The translations under genes were made by a program, and so were the position numbers. The notes beneath the pieces were generated by a model. That model was not told the DNA's origin. It saw only the letters and a list, made by a program, of their open reading frames with translations, and ran no database searches. This document shows, piece by piece, positions 46,173-55,244 of a stretch of 64,000 nucleotides of DNA (position 1 is the stretch's first letter; each line of letters starts with the position of its first letter). The DNA comes from JAKPAM01 sp047601745 (lineage in GTDB: Bacteria; Pseudomonadota; Gammaproteobacteria; Burkholderiales; Burkholderiaceae_E): assembly GCA_047601745.1 (NCBI GenBank), contig JASGIS010000001.1:4960001-5024000 (forward strand). Direction: 5' to 3'.

Positions 46173-46823
46173 ATGAAAAAACCATCACCGATCCCCCACC
46201 TCGCGCGCCTGCGCGCACTCGCCTCGCTGGTCGGCACCCTGGCCCTCTGCGCGCAGCCGGCCGCCGCCCAGCAGCACGCCCATACGCATGGCCGCATGGC
46301 GCTCGACGTCGCGATCGACGCACGCTCGATCACGCTGGCGATCGAGGCGCCGCTGGACGGATTCCTCGGCTTCGAACGCGCGCCGCGCACCGATGCCGAA
46401 CGCGGGCGCGTCGCCGACATGCTGGCTCGCCTGAAGGCCGCCGACCGCCTGTTCCGGCCCGACCCGGCCGCGAAGTGCGGACTGACGAAAGTCGGGATCG
46501 ACTCCCCGGTGCTCGGGCCGGACGATGCCGGCGGCGAGCACCAGGAACACCAGGAACACCAGGAGGAACATGGGGAGCATGGGGAGCACGCCGGGCACGA
46601 TGAACACGATCATCGACACGCCCCCGCCGACGGCGGACACGCGGACCTCGACGTGGACATCGTCTTCACGTGCGCCGACGCCGCGCAGGCGCGCTTCATC
46701 GACGTGAACCTGTTCGGCGCGTTCGAACGCATCCGCGTCATCGATGCGCAGGTGGCCGCCCCCGGCGGACAGTTCAAGCGCACGCTGCGGCCGGGCGCGT
46801 CGCGGCTGGACCTGGTGCCGTGA
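46173..46823 (+). CDS. zrgA: ZrgA-like periplasmic zinc-binding protein (DUF2796)
   Basis: 216 residues. The signal peptide MKKPSPIPHLARLRALASLV followed by GTLALCAQPAAA is cleaved before QQHAHTHG. The mature protein has the DUF2796 beginning HAHTHGRMALDVAIDARSITLAIEAPLDGFLGFE, a His/Glu-rich zinc-binding loop (about 120-160, EHQEHQEHQEEHGEHGEH then AGHDEHDHRHAP), and the ending FGAFERIRVIDAQVAAPGGQ. In Vibrio cholerae the Zur-regulated ZrgABCDE system imports zinc with such a protein. It is the first gene of the operon. Confidence 0.86.
   Translation: MKKPSPIPHLARLRALASLVGTLALCAQPAAAQQHAHTHGRMALDVAIDARSITLAIEAPLDGFLGFERAPRTDAERGRVADMLARLKAADRLFRPDPAAKCGLTKVGIDSPVLGPDDAGGEHQEHQEHQEEHGEHGEHAGHDEHDHRHAPADGGHADLDVDIVFTCADAAQARFIDVNLFGAFERIRVIDAQVAAPGGQFKRTLRPGASRLDLVP
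46539..46592 (+). repeat. 9-bp coding repeats in the zrgA His-rich loop
   Basis: CACCAGGAA occurs in three adjacent near-identical units from 46539, followed by CATGGGGAG-type units. They encode repeated His-Gln-Glu and His-Gly-Glu. Copy number could vary by slippage without a frameshift. Confidence 0.75.
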
Positions 46824-46842
46824 ACCGGCGCTGACGACGGTC

Positions 46843-47556
46843 ATGGCAAGCAGCCTGCTCGAGGTCGAGAACCTGCGCTTCACGTGGCCGCGCAGCGCCC
46901 GGGCCTGCCTGGACATCGCCGCCTTCCATGTCGACGCGGGCGAAACCGTCTTCCTGCATGGCCCGAGCGGCTGCGGCAAGAGCACGCTGCTGTCGCTGCT
47001 GGCCGGCGTGCTGCTGCCGCAGGCGGGCCGCGTGGCCCTGCTCGGCACCTGCTGGAGCGATCGGCGGCCGAACGCGCGCGACCGCTACCGCGTCGATCAC
47101 GTCGGCTACCTGTTCCAGCAGTTCAACCTGCTGCCCTACCTCAGTGCGCTGGACAACGTATTGCTGCCGTGCCGGTTCTCCGCGCGGCGGCGCGAAACGG
47201 CCGCGCGCGAGGCCGGATCGCTGCACGCCGCGGCAACGCATTGGCTGGCCGGCATGGGGTTGGACCCATCGGTGTGGCAGCGCGCCGCGCATACGCTGTC
47301 GGTCGGCCAGCAGCAGCGCGTCGCCGCCGCGCGCGCGCTGATCGGGCAGCCCGACCTGGTGATCGCCGACGAGCCGACCTCGGCGCTCGACGAGGACCGG
47401 CGCGAGGCGTTCCTCGACCTGCTGCTGTCCGCCTGCGCGGCCGCCGGCACCGCCGTCGTGCTCGTCAGCCACGACCGCCGGATCGCCGGGCGCTTCGCGC
47501 GCCAGGTGTCGCTGCCCGCGAACAACCGGGCGGCCCAGGCGCCGGAGGCTGCATGA
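46843..47556 (+). CDS. zrgC: ABC transporter ATPase of the Zrg-type system
   Basis: 237 residues from ATG 46843. Walker A GPSGCGKST (about 40), Q-loop LFQQFNLLPYLSALDNVLLP, a signature variant LSVGQQQRVAAARAL, Walker B LVIADEPTSALD and H-loop SHDRR are all present; this is the LolD/MacB-type subfamily that partners FtsX-like permeases. It starts 19 bases after zrgA and its stop overlaps the permease start (ATGA). Confidence 0.88.
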   Translation: MASSLLEVENLRFTWPRSARACLDIAAFHVDAGETVFLHGPSGCGKSTLLSLLAGVLLPQAGRVALLGTCWSDRRPNARDRYRVDHVGYLFQQFNLLPYLSALDNVLLPCRFSARRRETAAREAGSLHAAATHWLAGMGLDPSVWQRAAHTLSVGQQQRVAAARALIGQPDLVIADEPTSALDEDRREAFLDLLLSACAAAGTAVVLVSHDRRIAGRFARQVSLPANNRAAQAPEAA

Positions 47557-48824
47557 CCCGCGGCTTCCTGGTCAAGCTCGCGTGGCGCAGCGCCTGGAAC
47601 CGGCGCTTCACGCTGGCGCTGACCGTCTGCTCGATCGCCTTGTCGACCTTCATGCTGCTGGGCGTCGAGCGCGTACGCACCGACCTGCGCAGCAGCTTCT
47701 CGTCGGCGGTATCGGGTACCGACCTGATCGTCGGGGCGCGCACGGGTTCCGTGCAACTGCTGCTGTATGCGGTCTTCCACGTCGGCGCGGCGACCAACAA
47801 CATCCGCTGGCACAGCGTCGAGTCGCTGCAGCAGTTGCGCGGCGTGGCCTGGGTGATACCGCTGTCGCTCGGCGATTCGCATCGGGGTTTTCCGGTGCTG
47901 GGGACGACGCCGGCGTATTTCGAGCACCTGCGCTACGGCCGTCAGCAGCCGCTGCGACTGCGCGAAGGCGAGCCGTTTCGCGATCTCTACGACGCCGTCA
48001 TCGGCGCCGAGGTCGCCGATCGGCTCGGCTACCGGATCGGCCAGCGGATCACGCTCGCGCACGGCACCGGCGAAGTGAGTCTGGGCGCCGATCACGCGGA
48101 CAAGCCGTTCACCGTCGTCGGCATCCTCGCGCGCACCGGCACCCCGGTCGATCGCACGGTCCACGTCAGCCTGCAGGCCATCGAGGCGATCCACGTCGAC
48201 TGGGCGGCCGGCGCGCCGCTGCCCGGACGGCGCATCGGCGCCGAAGAAGCGCGCGGGATGGACCTGCAGCCCGACAACGTGACCGCCGCGCTGGTGGGCC
48301 TGCACCATCGCGCCGCCGTCTTCTCGGTGCAGCGGCAGGTCAACCGTTTCGCCGACGAGCCGCTGATGTCCATCCTTCCCGGCGTGGCGCTCGACGAGCT
48401 CTGGGACGTCGTCGGTGCCGGCGAGCAGGCGCTGCTGCTGATGTCGGGCCTGGTCGCGCTGGTCAGCATGGCCGGGCTGATGTCGGTGGTGCTGGCCGGG
48501 TTGAACGAGAGGCGGCGGGAACTCGCGGTACTGCGCGCCGTGGGTGCGAGCCTGCGTCACGTGCTGCTGCTGCTCGCGCTCGAAGGCGCGCTGCTGACGC
48601 TGGCCGGCATCGTGATCGGTGCCGCGGCGCTCGCCGGCTGCATCCTGGCGCTGGGCCCCTGGCTGCAATCGACATTCGGGCTGACGCTGCGTCCGGGCGA
48701 ACCGACGGCGATGCAGGCACTGCTGCTCGCCGGCCTCGTGCTGGCCGGATGGCTCGCCAGCCTGCTGCCCGGCTGGCGCGCGTATCGGCTGTCGCTCGCC
48801 GACGGCCTGTCTCCGAGGATCTGA
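47553..48824 (+). CDS. zrgB: FtsX/MacB-type permease of the Zrg-type system
   Basis: 423 residues from ATG 47553. The N-terminal helix (FTLALTVCSIALSTFMLLGV) is followed by a large periplasmic domain (about 45-295) and three C-terminal helices (LLMSGLVALVSMAGLMSVVLAGL; LALEGALLTLAGIVIGAAALAGCI; AMQALLLAGLVLAGWLASLL) with the ELAVLRAVGAS motif of FtsX permeases. These proteins are mechanotransmitters rather than classical import pores, so how zinc enters is open. It precedes the DUF3299 gene by 3 bases. Confidence 0.87.
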   Translation: MTRGFLVKLAWRSAWNRRFTLALTVCSIALSTFMLLGVERVRTDLRSSFSSAVSGTDLIVGARTGSVQLLLYAVFHVGAATNNIRWHSVESLQQLRGVAWVIPLSLGDSHRGFPVLGTTPAYFEHLRYGRQQPLRLREGEPFRDLYDAVIGAEVADRLGYRIGQRITLAHGTGEVSLGADHADKPFTVVGILARTGTPVDRTVHVSLQAIEAIHVDWAAGAPLPGRRIGAEEARGMDLQPDNVTAALVGLHHRAAVFSVQRQVNRFADEPLMSILPGVALDELWDVVGAGEQALLLMSGLVALVSMAGLMSVVLAGLNERRRELAVLRAVGASLRHVLLLLALEGALLTLAGIVIGAAALAGCILALGPWLQSTFGLTLRPGEPTAMQALLLAGLVLAGWLASLLPGWRAYRLSLADGLSPRI

Positions 48825-48827
48825 ACG

Positions 48828-49394
48828 ATGAATCCGCCTTCCTTCGCCGTGCCGTCGCGGCTGCGTCGCCGCCTGTTGCAGGCCGGTGCCGCCTTCGCCG
48901 TCTGGCCGATCTCGCCGTCCGGCGTCCACGCCGAATCCTACGAAGAGATCGCCTGGGAAGCGCTGGTGCCTCCCGATTGGGATCCGATGAAATCATTCCG
49001 CGATCTGCAGAGACTGGGATCGCTGCCCGACTCGGACAAACGCGTGCGGGCGCTGTACGACCGCATGCGCAAGGTCTGGGACGCCGCGCCCACCGTGGCG
49101 TCGCTGCAGGGCCGCCAGGTGAAGATCCCGGGCTTCGTCGTGCCGATCGAAGGCGACGAGGACGGCCTGCAGGAATTCCTGCTCGTGCCTTATTTCGGCG
49201 CGTGCATCCATACGCCGCCGCCGCCGGCCAACCAGATCATCCACGTGCGCGCGGACCCGCCGGCGCGGGGCTTCAAGGCGATGAGCGCGGTCTGGGTCAG
49301 CGGCACCCTCGGCCTGCAGCGAGGCGACTCGGAGCTGGGCGCGAGCGGCTACAGCCTGAAGGCCGCGATCGTCGAGAAGTACCGGGAAAAATGA
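48828..49394 (+). CDS. DUF3299 secreted protein of the Zrg-type operon
   Basis: 188 residues. The N-terminus (LRRRLLQAGAAFAVWPISPSGVHA) has a twin-Arg-like RRR followed by a hydrophobic stretch, so Sec or Tat export. The mature domain carries the DUF3299 core LQGRQVKIPGFVVPIEGDED, then EFLLVPYFGACIHTPPPPANQIIHV, whose C-x-H pattern may bind metal. The same family sits in the V. cholerae zrg operon. It is the last gene, 3 bases after the permease. Confidence 0.85.
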   Translation: MNPPSFAVPSRLRRRLLQAGAAFAVWPISPSGVHAESYEEIAWEALVPPDWDPMKSFRDLQRLGSLPDSDKRVRALYDRMRKVWDAAPTVASLQGRQVKIPGFVVPIEGDEDGLQEFLLVPYFGACIHTPPPPANQIIHVRADPPARGFKAMSAVWVSGTLGLQRGDSELGASGYSLKAAIVEKYREK

Positions 49395-49422
49395 GCTGCC
49401 CGCGGGCGATGCCGCGCGCGCG

Positions 49423-50205
49423 TCAGCGCGGCGCCGGCAGCAGGCGACGCAGCGACTCGAAGAACAGGTCGGACTGCTCGCGCTCGCCCTGGACCTGAGC
49501 GGCCACGCGCGCCGCCAGTTGCCGATCGACCGGCCGCAACGGCCGGCCGGTGCTCTGCGCGAGCACCTGGTGCATGCACGCCCGTTCCAGGTAGTAGAGG
49601 TCGTCGTAGGCGTGGGCGATCGTATGGCCGGTGACGATCACCCCATGGTTGGCGAGAAAGACCACGTCCTTGTTCGCGTTGCCGTCCGTCATCGTTCGGG
49701 CGATGCGCTCGCCTTCGGCATCGTCGAGCGCCAGGCCGTTGTACCGGTCATCGACGGCGATGCGATCGATGAAGCGCATCGCGTTCTGGCTCAGCGTGGG
49801 GTCGGGCGCCCGCTGGTCGGTCAGCGTCAGCGCCGTCGCGTACGGCATGTGGGTGTGCAGCACGACGGCCCGCCGCGTCAGCCGATGCACGGCGCCGTGA
49901 ATGAACAGCGCGGTCGGCTCCACGCGGTGACGCCCCGCCAGCACGTTGCCGCGCACGTCGATCAGCACGATGTCGTCCGGCCCCACCTCGCTCCAGTGCA
50001 GCCCGCGCGGGTTGATCAGGTAGCGGTCCTGCGTGCCCGGCAGCATCACGCTGAAATGGTTGCAGACGCCCTCTTCGAGCTGATGGTGCGCGGCCGCGCG
50101 CAACGCGAGCGCCAGGTCTTCGCGCAACCGGCGCACGATCGGGTCGGCATAGCCGCCGCCGGCCACCACGGCATCGAAGGAACGGGAAACGGTTTCGGTG
50201 CTCAT
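49423..50205 (-). CDS. Class II aldolase/adducin family protein
   Basis: 260 residues from ATG 50205 (an extension to 50247 is possible). The fold is recognisable from GVCNHFSVMLPGTQDRYLINPRGLHWSEVGPDDIVLID, the metal-binding HTHMPYATALT (His-x-His) and FLANHGVIVTG with a third His. Members are zinc-dependent fuculose/ribulose-phosphate aldolases or decarboxylase-like proteins; the substrate is unknown. It is convergent with the DUF3299 gene and lies downstream of the CobN operon with a gap of 140 bases, so a link to zinc uptake is not shown. Confidence 0.82.
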   Translation of the reverse strand: MSTETVSRSFDAVVAGGGYADPIVRRLREDLALALRAAAHHQLEEGVCNHFSVMLPGTQDRYLINPRGLHWSEVGPDDIVLIDVRGNVLAGRHRVEPTALFIHGAVHRLTRRAVVLHTHMPYATALTLTDQRAPDPTLSQNAMRFIDRIAVDDRYNGLALDDAEGERIARTMTDGNANKDVVFLANHGVIVTGHTIAHAYDDLYYLERACMHQVLAQSTGRPLRPVDRQLAARVAAQVQGEREQSDLFFESLRRLLPAPR

Positions 50206-50272
50206 CGCGGAGCGCTCCTCGGCGTGACGATTCCCGGCAGTGTGCACGACAAGCGCCCGACATGCTCATAGA

Positions 50273-50352
50273 CCGCGGGCGCGCGGCTATTCGTGGCGCT
50301 CGATCGTGGCCCGCGCGGCGTCGAGCCCATCGGCCGCGGGCGCGGCTATTCG
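50273..50352. repeat. Direct repeat at and beyond the DUF2149 stop
   Basis: CCGCGGGCGCGCGGCTATTCG (50273-50293) and the same sequence lacking one CG (50334-50352) lie 61 bases apart. The upstream copy includes the TAG stop and last Glu codon of the DUF2149 gene; the other repeats it in the 3' untranslated region. Confidence 0.75.
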
Positions 50353-50669
50353 GGCACGTAGATCATCGAACCGTCCTTCAGCCGGTACGCGCTCCCCGCC
50401 TTGGTGCCCTCGCCTTCGCCGATCTGCCCCGATGACCGGTACTTCTTCAGTTCGTTGCCCTTCTTGACGACCATCTCCATGTCGGCCTCGCCGGGATTGC
50501 GGATGACGATCGCGTCGCGAGTCGTGAACGGGTTCAGCGGGTTCTCGATCACCGCGATCAGCAGGACGGCGATGATGACGAGGAACACGTCGACGATGTT
50601 GACGACGCTGAGGATCGGATCGTCGCCATCGTCGTCGTCGAGGATGTTCAGCGGCTTCCTGTCAGCCAT
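50346..50669 (-). CDS. DUF2149 protein, ExbD-like
   Basis: 107 residues from ATG 50669. An acidic N-terminus (NILDDDDGDDP) precedes one membrane helix NIVDVFLVIIAVLLIAV with an Asp at position 27, close to the ExbD/TolR pattern FIDVMLVLLIIFMVA whose Asp carries protons. A small periplasmic domain follows. It overlaps the 3' end of the ExbB-like gene by 8 bases. Pairing of DUF2149 with a MotA/TolQ/ExbB protein beside CobN-like genes is a known arrangement (hmu-type loci). Proton coupling here is inferred. Confidence 0.85.
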   Translation of the reverse strand: MADRKPLNILDDDDGDDPILSVVNIVDVFLVIIAVLLIAVIENPLNPFTTRDAIVIRNPGEADMEMVVKKGNELKKYRSSGQIGEGEGTKAGSAYRLKDGSMIYVPE

Positions 50670-51207
50670 GGACGACCCCCGGTGCATGCGCGGGCATCTG
50701 GTCGGCGTGTGATGCCGGCGCCTGCGCACGCTGTCCGCGCCGATCGAGCAGCTCGTTGAGTTCCGCCAGCAGCCACCTGCGGCGCACCGACAGGACCACG
50801 TAGGCGATCGCCGCCGAGATCAACGCGATCACCACCGCGGCGAAAGCCACGACCAGGTTCTGCGCCATGCCCTGCGCGTTGCCGGACGAGACGGCGATCA
50901 GTGCGGGCCCCATCGGAATCATCGTCGCCACGAGCCCGAGCATCGGCGCGACCCGGCTGACGATGCGCAGCGGTTCGATCAGCTTGAGCAGATGCAGCTC
51001 CAGCGCTTCCTGATTGGCTTCGGGGTGCCTGACCGCATAGCGGTGCAGGCGCCCCGCGCCGGGTCGTGCCGCGCCGCGCCGGCTCCACTCGACGAGGAAA
51101 GCACCGGCCGCGAAGAACGCGTAGAGAAAGAACGCCGCGAGCACGATCAGCACCGGCATCAGGAACAATTTCGATATTTCGTAGAAGAGGTTCTCGACGG
51201 CATTCAT
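50662..51207 (-). CDS. MotA/TolQ/ExbB-family proton channel protein
   Basis: 181 residues. There are three membrane segments: LFLMPVLIVLAAFFLYAFFAAGAFL (about 13-38) and two after the family core IVSRVAPMLGLVATMIPMGPALIAVSSGN, namely the core itself and NLVVAFAAVVIALISAAIAYVVL. The core matches the ExbB/TolQ signature. The start overlaps the CobN-like stop by four bases (ATGA). It probably forms a proton-driven motor with the DUF2149 protein that acts on the CobN-like protein or on the receptor. Confidence 0.88.
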   Translation of the reverse strand: MNAVENLFYEISKLFLMPVLIVLAAFFLYAFFAAGAFLVEWSRRGAARPGAGRLHRYAVRHPEANQEALELHLLKLIEPLRIVSRVAPMLGLVATMIPMGPALIAVSSGNAQGMAQNLVVAFAAVVIALISAAIAYVVLSVRRRWLLAELNELLDRRGQRAQAPASHADQMPAHAPGVVHG

Positions 51208-54200
51208 GGATGGGACTCCGAAAGAGGATTTTCGTATCGGGGAGAACGGGCGGACCGGCCGCCGGGCACGCCGTCGGCGAAGGCCTCCCGCAGGCCGCCG
51301 GCGAGCAGCGCACCCAGCACGATCAGCCCGAACAGCCAGTTCGCCGGATCCTCATCGGCGGCGACCGACACTTCGCGCAGCTCCTGCCCGCTGACGACCG
51401 TCGGCTTGGCATCGGCGGTCTGCGCTGCGGCCGGCGGTTCGGGCGCGGGCGGCGGCGCGGCGGGGGCGGAAGGCGCCGACGCGGGAGCGGGCTGGTCGCC
51501 GAGGCCGAATCCGGTCACCGCGGGAGCGTTCGCCGCCGTCATCGCCGCCGTGGCCTGCGCGAGCTTGCGCTGGTCGAGCTCTTCGGCGATTCGCGTGACC
51601 TCCGGACTGCTGCACGAGTCGGCATCGCAGGCCACGCCCGCTTCGGCGATCAGTTCGCGGTTGACGCGCTCCAGATCGGCCTTGACCCGCGGGTCGGCCT
51701 TCCAGTAACCCTTGTTGATCGCCACGAGCATGCGATCGACGATCCCCTGGTAGGCCAGCAGGCCGCCGGCCTCGCGGAAGCGCTCGCGGATGTCCAGGCG
51801 GTTGCGGTCGGCGACGTAGGTCTCGTACATCTCGTTCCACTTCGCGCCGTCGACCACCTCGGGCGTCACCACCTGCCAGGCCCACAGCCGCTCGTTGACC
51901 TCCTTGATCGCGCTGGCACCGGCCTGGCCCTCGGCGAGCATCGCCTCGACCCATTTCGGATTCGTGTAGCGGGCGCGCATCTCGCGGCCCATGAAACGAT
52001 CGAGCGTCTCATGGCGCCCGACGCGGCCCTCGATGTTGAGCACCGTCATCTCGGGTGTCTTGCCGTCGATGTTGCGCACCGCCATCGCCAGGCCGCCCGC
52101 ATGGCGATAAGTGGCGCTGTGATCGAGGCTGGCGACCGTATCGCCCGAATAGGCATTGAACGCCGCCTCGGTCCCGGTCAGCGCGAGCTTGAAGACCTCG
52201 GTGCCGGTCTTGTTGCCGCCGGGCTGGTTGCCCGTATAACCCTGGCCGTACAGATGGCCCATGCGATCGTAGTACACGCCGACGATCGGGTTCTCGTCGT
52301 CCCAGCTATTGCTGGCCGGAATCACGTTGTCGATGCCGGTGCCGTACACGCCGGCCGGCGAGCCGAAGACGCGGACCGTCGCCATCCGCTCGGCCTCTTC
52401 CGGCGCGATCCCGCGCGCCTGCAGGGCCTGCCGGGCGTGGGCGACGTGCGCGCGGATCGGGTTGTCGGGCTCGTCCATCGCCTTGGCCAGCGTTGCCGCC
52501 TGGTCGATCAGGATCTGCATCGGGTTCTCGGTGCCGTGCCCGCCGCCGCCGACGACCGTGGCGTCGACCCTCGGCCGGCCGAGTTCGGCGCGCGGAATGA
52601 CCTCGACGCCGGTGACCCGGCCGCGTTCGTTCCAGACCGGCCGCACGCCCATCAGCGCGAGGATCTGCGCGTGCGCGACGCCGTCCGAGCGCAGCGAATC
52701 CCACAGGCCGGCGAACGATGCCCGCTGCGGATAGCGGCCGTGCCGGGCGCGGTAATCGTTGACGAACGAGTCGGCCAACGCCAGGCCCTGCGCCCACGCG
52801 CCCGGGGTCGGCAGCCGGTACGGATCGTGGCTGTACATGTTGCGCCCGGTCGGCAACGCCTCGGGCCTGCGCACCGGGTTGCCGCCGGGGCCCGCGGCGA
52901 TGTAGCGGCCCGCCAGCCCGTGCAGCAGCGCGTCGGTCTCGGCCGGCCCGCTGGCTTCGATGCGCCGGGCGATGTCCGCCTTCTTGCGGGCCCGTGCGTC
53001 GGCGGGCTCGTCGTCGTCCAGCGTCAGGATGGCCTCGGCGGTCGACAGCCGCAGCGGCTCCTCGGGCGCGACGCCGAAGGTATGCAGCCCATGCGAGATC
53101 GTGCGCTCGCCGATCTCCTTGATGTACGCGCGCAAGGCCTCGACACCGGCGGCATCGGTCAGCTTCTCCTCGCCGATGTCCTTGAGCAGGCCCAGCTCGC
53201 CGGCGCGGCGGTTCAGGTAGGCCAGCGCGCCCTCGCCGGCGATGTCGCTCTTTTGCCGCGCGACCTGGTAGTCGTCGATGCTCGACAGCATCAGCAGCAG
53301 TTCGCTGTTCAGCGTGACGCGATCCAGCGGCGGCGTCAGATGCGAGATGATCGTCGCCATGCCCCGATGCCTGGCGGTGGTCGCGTCGCCGATGTTGCTG
53401 GTGACGAACGGGTAGAACTGCGGCAGGTCCGCGACCATGATCTCGCCCGGGTCGTCGGCATCGAAGCCGAAGTCGCGTCCGGGCAGCCACTCGGTCGTGC
53501 CGTGCGCGCCGAGGTTCACCACGGCGTCGGGCTTGAACTCCTTTTGCAGCCACAGGTAGAACGCCAGGTACTGGTGCGTCGGCGGCAGTTCGTGAACGTC
53601 ATAAGCGCGCCGGATGTCGATGCCCCAGCCGCGCATCGGCTGCGGCGCCAGCAGCACCTTGCCCATCCGTAGCACCGGCAGCACGAAATACGCCGCGCCG
53701 GTGCGGTCCTTCCACAACATCGCCTTCGCATCCTCGGGCTTTCCCCAGACGCGATCGATGGCCTCGCGCAGCGAGGCGGGCTGCTCCGCCAGCCAGCGCC
53801 GGTACGTGGCCAGCGGCAGCAGCACGGCCTTGCCCCCGCCGACCAGTTCGGCCAGCGCGCCCGGTGACGCGGCATTGACGCCATGGCGACGCAGCAGCGC
53901 CAGCAGCGCCTCGGCGTCCGCCGGACGGTCCGTCACGTCGTAGCCGTCGCGTTCGAGCGCGCGCAGCACCTCGAAGATCGAACGCGGTGCATTCAGGAAC
54001 TCGGCCTCGATGCCGGTCGCATCGCCGTGCTCGTCGTAGTGCATCAGCGCCACGCGCTTCTGCGCATTGGGCGTGGTGCGCAACGCGACGAACTTGCGCA
54101 CGCGGTCGGCGAGGCGATCGACCCGCTCGGGCATCGGTATCTCGGCGATGTGCTCGAGGCCGCTGGCGGCGTCGCGCACGCGCTCGCCGGTGGCGATGAG

Positions 54201-55244
54201 GGTCGGCGCCACCGCTCCGGCCAGTTCGGGCTGGAAGGTCTGCGAGAAGCGCTCGCCCAGCGACAGGCCCGCGGGCAAGCCGCGCCAGTCGGCAAGGCTC
54301 TTGTTGGAGACGCTCGTGGCGCTGGCCAGCGAGATCGCGTTGACGATCGGCACGTCCAGCTTGCGCAGCGCCGCCCCGGTCTCGTCGGCGCTGATGCCGC
54401 TCTTGGCCAGCAGGACGGCGGCGGCGATGCGGCTGCCGCCCCGCTCGTCGAGCCAGAAGCGATCGATCGCCTCGTGCAGGCGCGCGGCGACGATCGGCAC
54501 CACGTTGAAGCCCCGTGCCTGCAGCGCGGCGCTCAGCGCGCGCGCCGCGCCGCGCTCGCCCAGCCGCAGCGACGACGGGCCGATGATCAGGCCGACCCAC
54601 GGCCGACCGTCGCGTCCGGGCTCGGCGGCACGATAAGCCGATTCATAAGCGTCGAAACTGTCGTACAGCCGGTCCGCGTCCGTGTCCCACAAGGCCATCG
54701 CCGGCAGCGGCCGCGGCGGCGCCACGTCGTCGGTGGCCAGGCCGAGCTGACGGCGCAGTGCCAGACGCAGCATCGCCTGCAGGTTGCGCGCATCGCCGCG
54801 CGCCGCGTATGCGGCCAGCGTCGGATCATGCGGCACGCCGCCCAGCGCGCGGCTCGGCTGCGGACCGATGTCGAGCACCCGTGCCCCGCTCGCGCTGCGC
54901 GCGGCCAGCAGCGGCCGGAGCGTGGCCGCCAACGCATCGTCCGGCTGATGAACGAGCACCAGCGCGGCATCGGCCACGGCGGCGAGCTGCTCGGGAGCGG
55001 GCGCCTTGCCGGCAATGACGGTCAGGCCGACGTCGCTCAGGCCGGCGTCCGCGCGCGCGCCCTTGGCCGCGGCGGCCAGCGCGGCCGGCTGCAACTGGAT
55101 GACATCGCCGGCGATCAGCACGGCGCGCAGCGACGGTTCCGCCTGGACGGGCGAACCCGCCCCGAGCAGCAGGACCAGCCAGAGCCCGCGCAGCAGCCCG
55201 AAGCAGGCCGCCGCACGGCCCGCCGTCGATCGAGCCGCCCCCAT
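51204..55244 (-). CDS. Exported, membrane-anchored CobN/ChlH-like chelatase homologue
   Basis: 1346 residues. Unlike cytosolic cobaltochelatase CobN, it starts with a signal peptide (CFGLLRGLWLVLLLGAGSPVQAEP) and ends, after a Pro/Ala linker (about 1240-1275), with one membrane helix NWLFGLIVLGALLAGGL and a basic tail, so the catalytic body should face the periplasm. The CobN core is intact: GAHGTTEWLPGRDFGFD, PQFYPFVTSNIGDAT, VVGGGGHGTENPMQILIDQA, VRVFGSPAGVYGTGID. No CobS/CobT or BchD/I ATPase subunits are nearby. It starts inside the receptor stop (TGATG). Relatives occur in zinc-limitation operons of Pseudomonas aeruginosa (PA1922-PA1925) and as HmuS in Bacteroidetes heme loci. Confidence 0.92.
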   Translation of the reverse strand: MGAARSTAGRAAACFGLLRGLWLVLLLGAGSPVQAEPSLRAVLIAGDVIQLQPAALAAAAKGARADAGLSDVGLTVIAGKAPAPEQLAAVADAALVLVHQPDDALAATLRPLLAARSASGARVLDIGPQPSRALGGVPHDPTLAAYAARGDARNLQAMLRLALRRQLGLATDDVAPPRPLPAMALWDTDADRLYDSFDAYESAYRAAEPGRDGRPWVGLIIGPSSLRLGERGAARALSAALQARGFNVVPIVAARLHEAIDRFWLDERGGSRIAAAVLLAKSGISADETGAALRKLDVPIVNAISLASATSVSNKSLADWRGLPAGLSLGERFSQTFQPELAGAVAPTLIATGERVRDAASGLEHIAEIPMPERVDRLADRVRKFVALRTTPNAQKRVALMHYDEHGDATGIEAEFLNAPRSIFEVLRALERDGYDVTDRPADAEALLALLRRHGVNAASPGALAELVGGGKAVLLPLATYRRWLAEQPASLREAIDRVWGKPEDAKAMLWKDRTGAAYFVLPVLRMGKVLLAPQPMRGWGIDIRRAYDVHELPPTHQYLAFYLWLQKEFKPDAVVNLGAHGTTEWLPGRDFGFDADDPGEIMVADLPQFYPFVTSNIGDATTARHRGMATIISHLTPPLDRVTLNSELLLMLSSIDDYQVARQKSDIAGEGALAYLNRRAGELGLLKDIGEEKLTDAAGVEALRAYIKEIGERTISHGLHTFGVAPEEPLRLSTAEAILTLDDDEPADARARKKADIARRIEASGPAETDALLHGLAGRYIAAGPGGNPVRRPEALPTGRNMYSHDPYRLPTPGAWAQGLALADSFVNDYRARHGRYPQRASFAGLWDSLRSDGVAHAQILALMGVRPVWNERGRVTGVEVIPRAELGRPRVDATVVGGGGHGTENPMQILIDQAATLAKAMDEPDNPIRAHVAHARQALQARGIAPEEAERMATVRVFGSPAGVYGTGIDNVIPASNSWDDENPIVGVYYDRMGHLYGQGYTGNQPGGNKTGTEVFKLALTGTEAAFNAYSGDTVASLDHSATYRHAGGLAMAVRNIDGKTPEMTVLNIEGRVGRHETLDRFMGREMRARYTNPKWVEAMLAEGQAGASAIKEVNERLWAWQVVTPEVVDGAKWNEMYETYVADRNRLDIRERFREAGGLLAYQGIVDRMLVAINKGYWKADPRVKADLERVNRELIAEAGVACDADSCSSPEVTRIAEELDQRKLAQATAAMTAANAPAVTGFGLGDQPAPASAPSAPAAPPPAPEPPAAAQTADAKPTVVSGQELREVSVAADEDPANWLFGLIVLGALLAGGLREAFADGVPGGRSARSPRYENPLSESHP

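Noticed and set aside
51066..53672. 868-codon plus-strand open frame opposite the CobN-like gene
   Set aside because: No family resemblance; the minus-strand reading is a full CobN-type protein.
51204..55244. Cobalamin biosynthesis assignment for the CobN-like gene
   Set aside because: Signal peptide, membrane anchor, no CobS/CobT and no cob genes around argue against cytosolic cobalt chelation.
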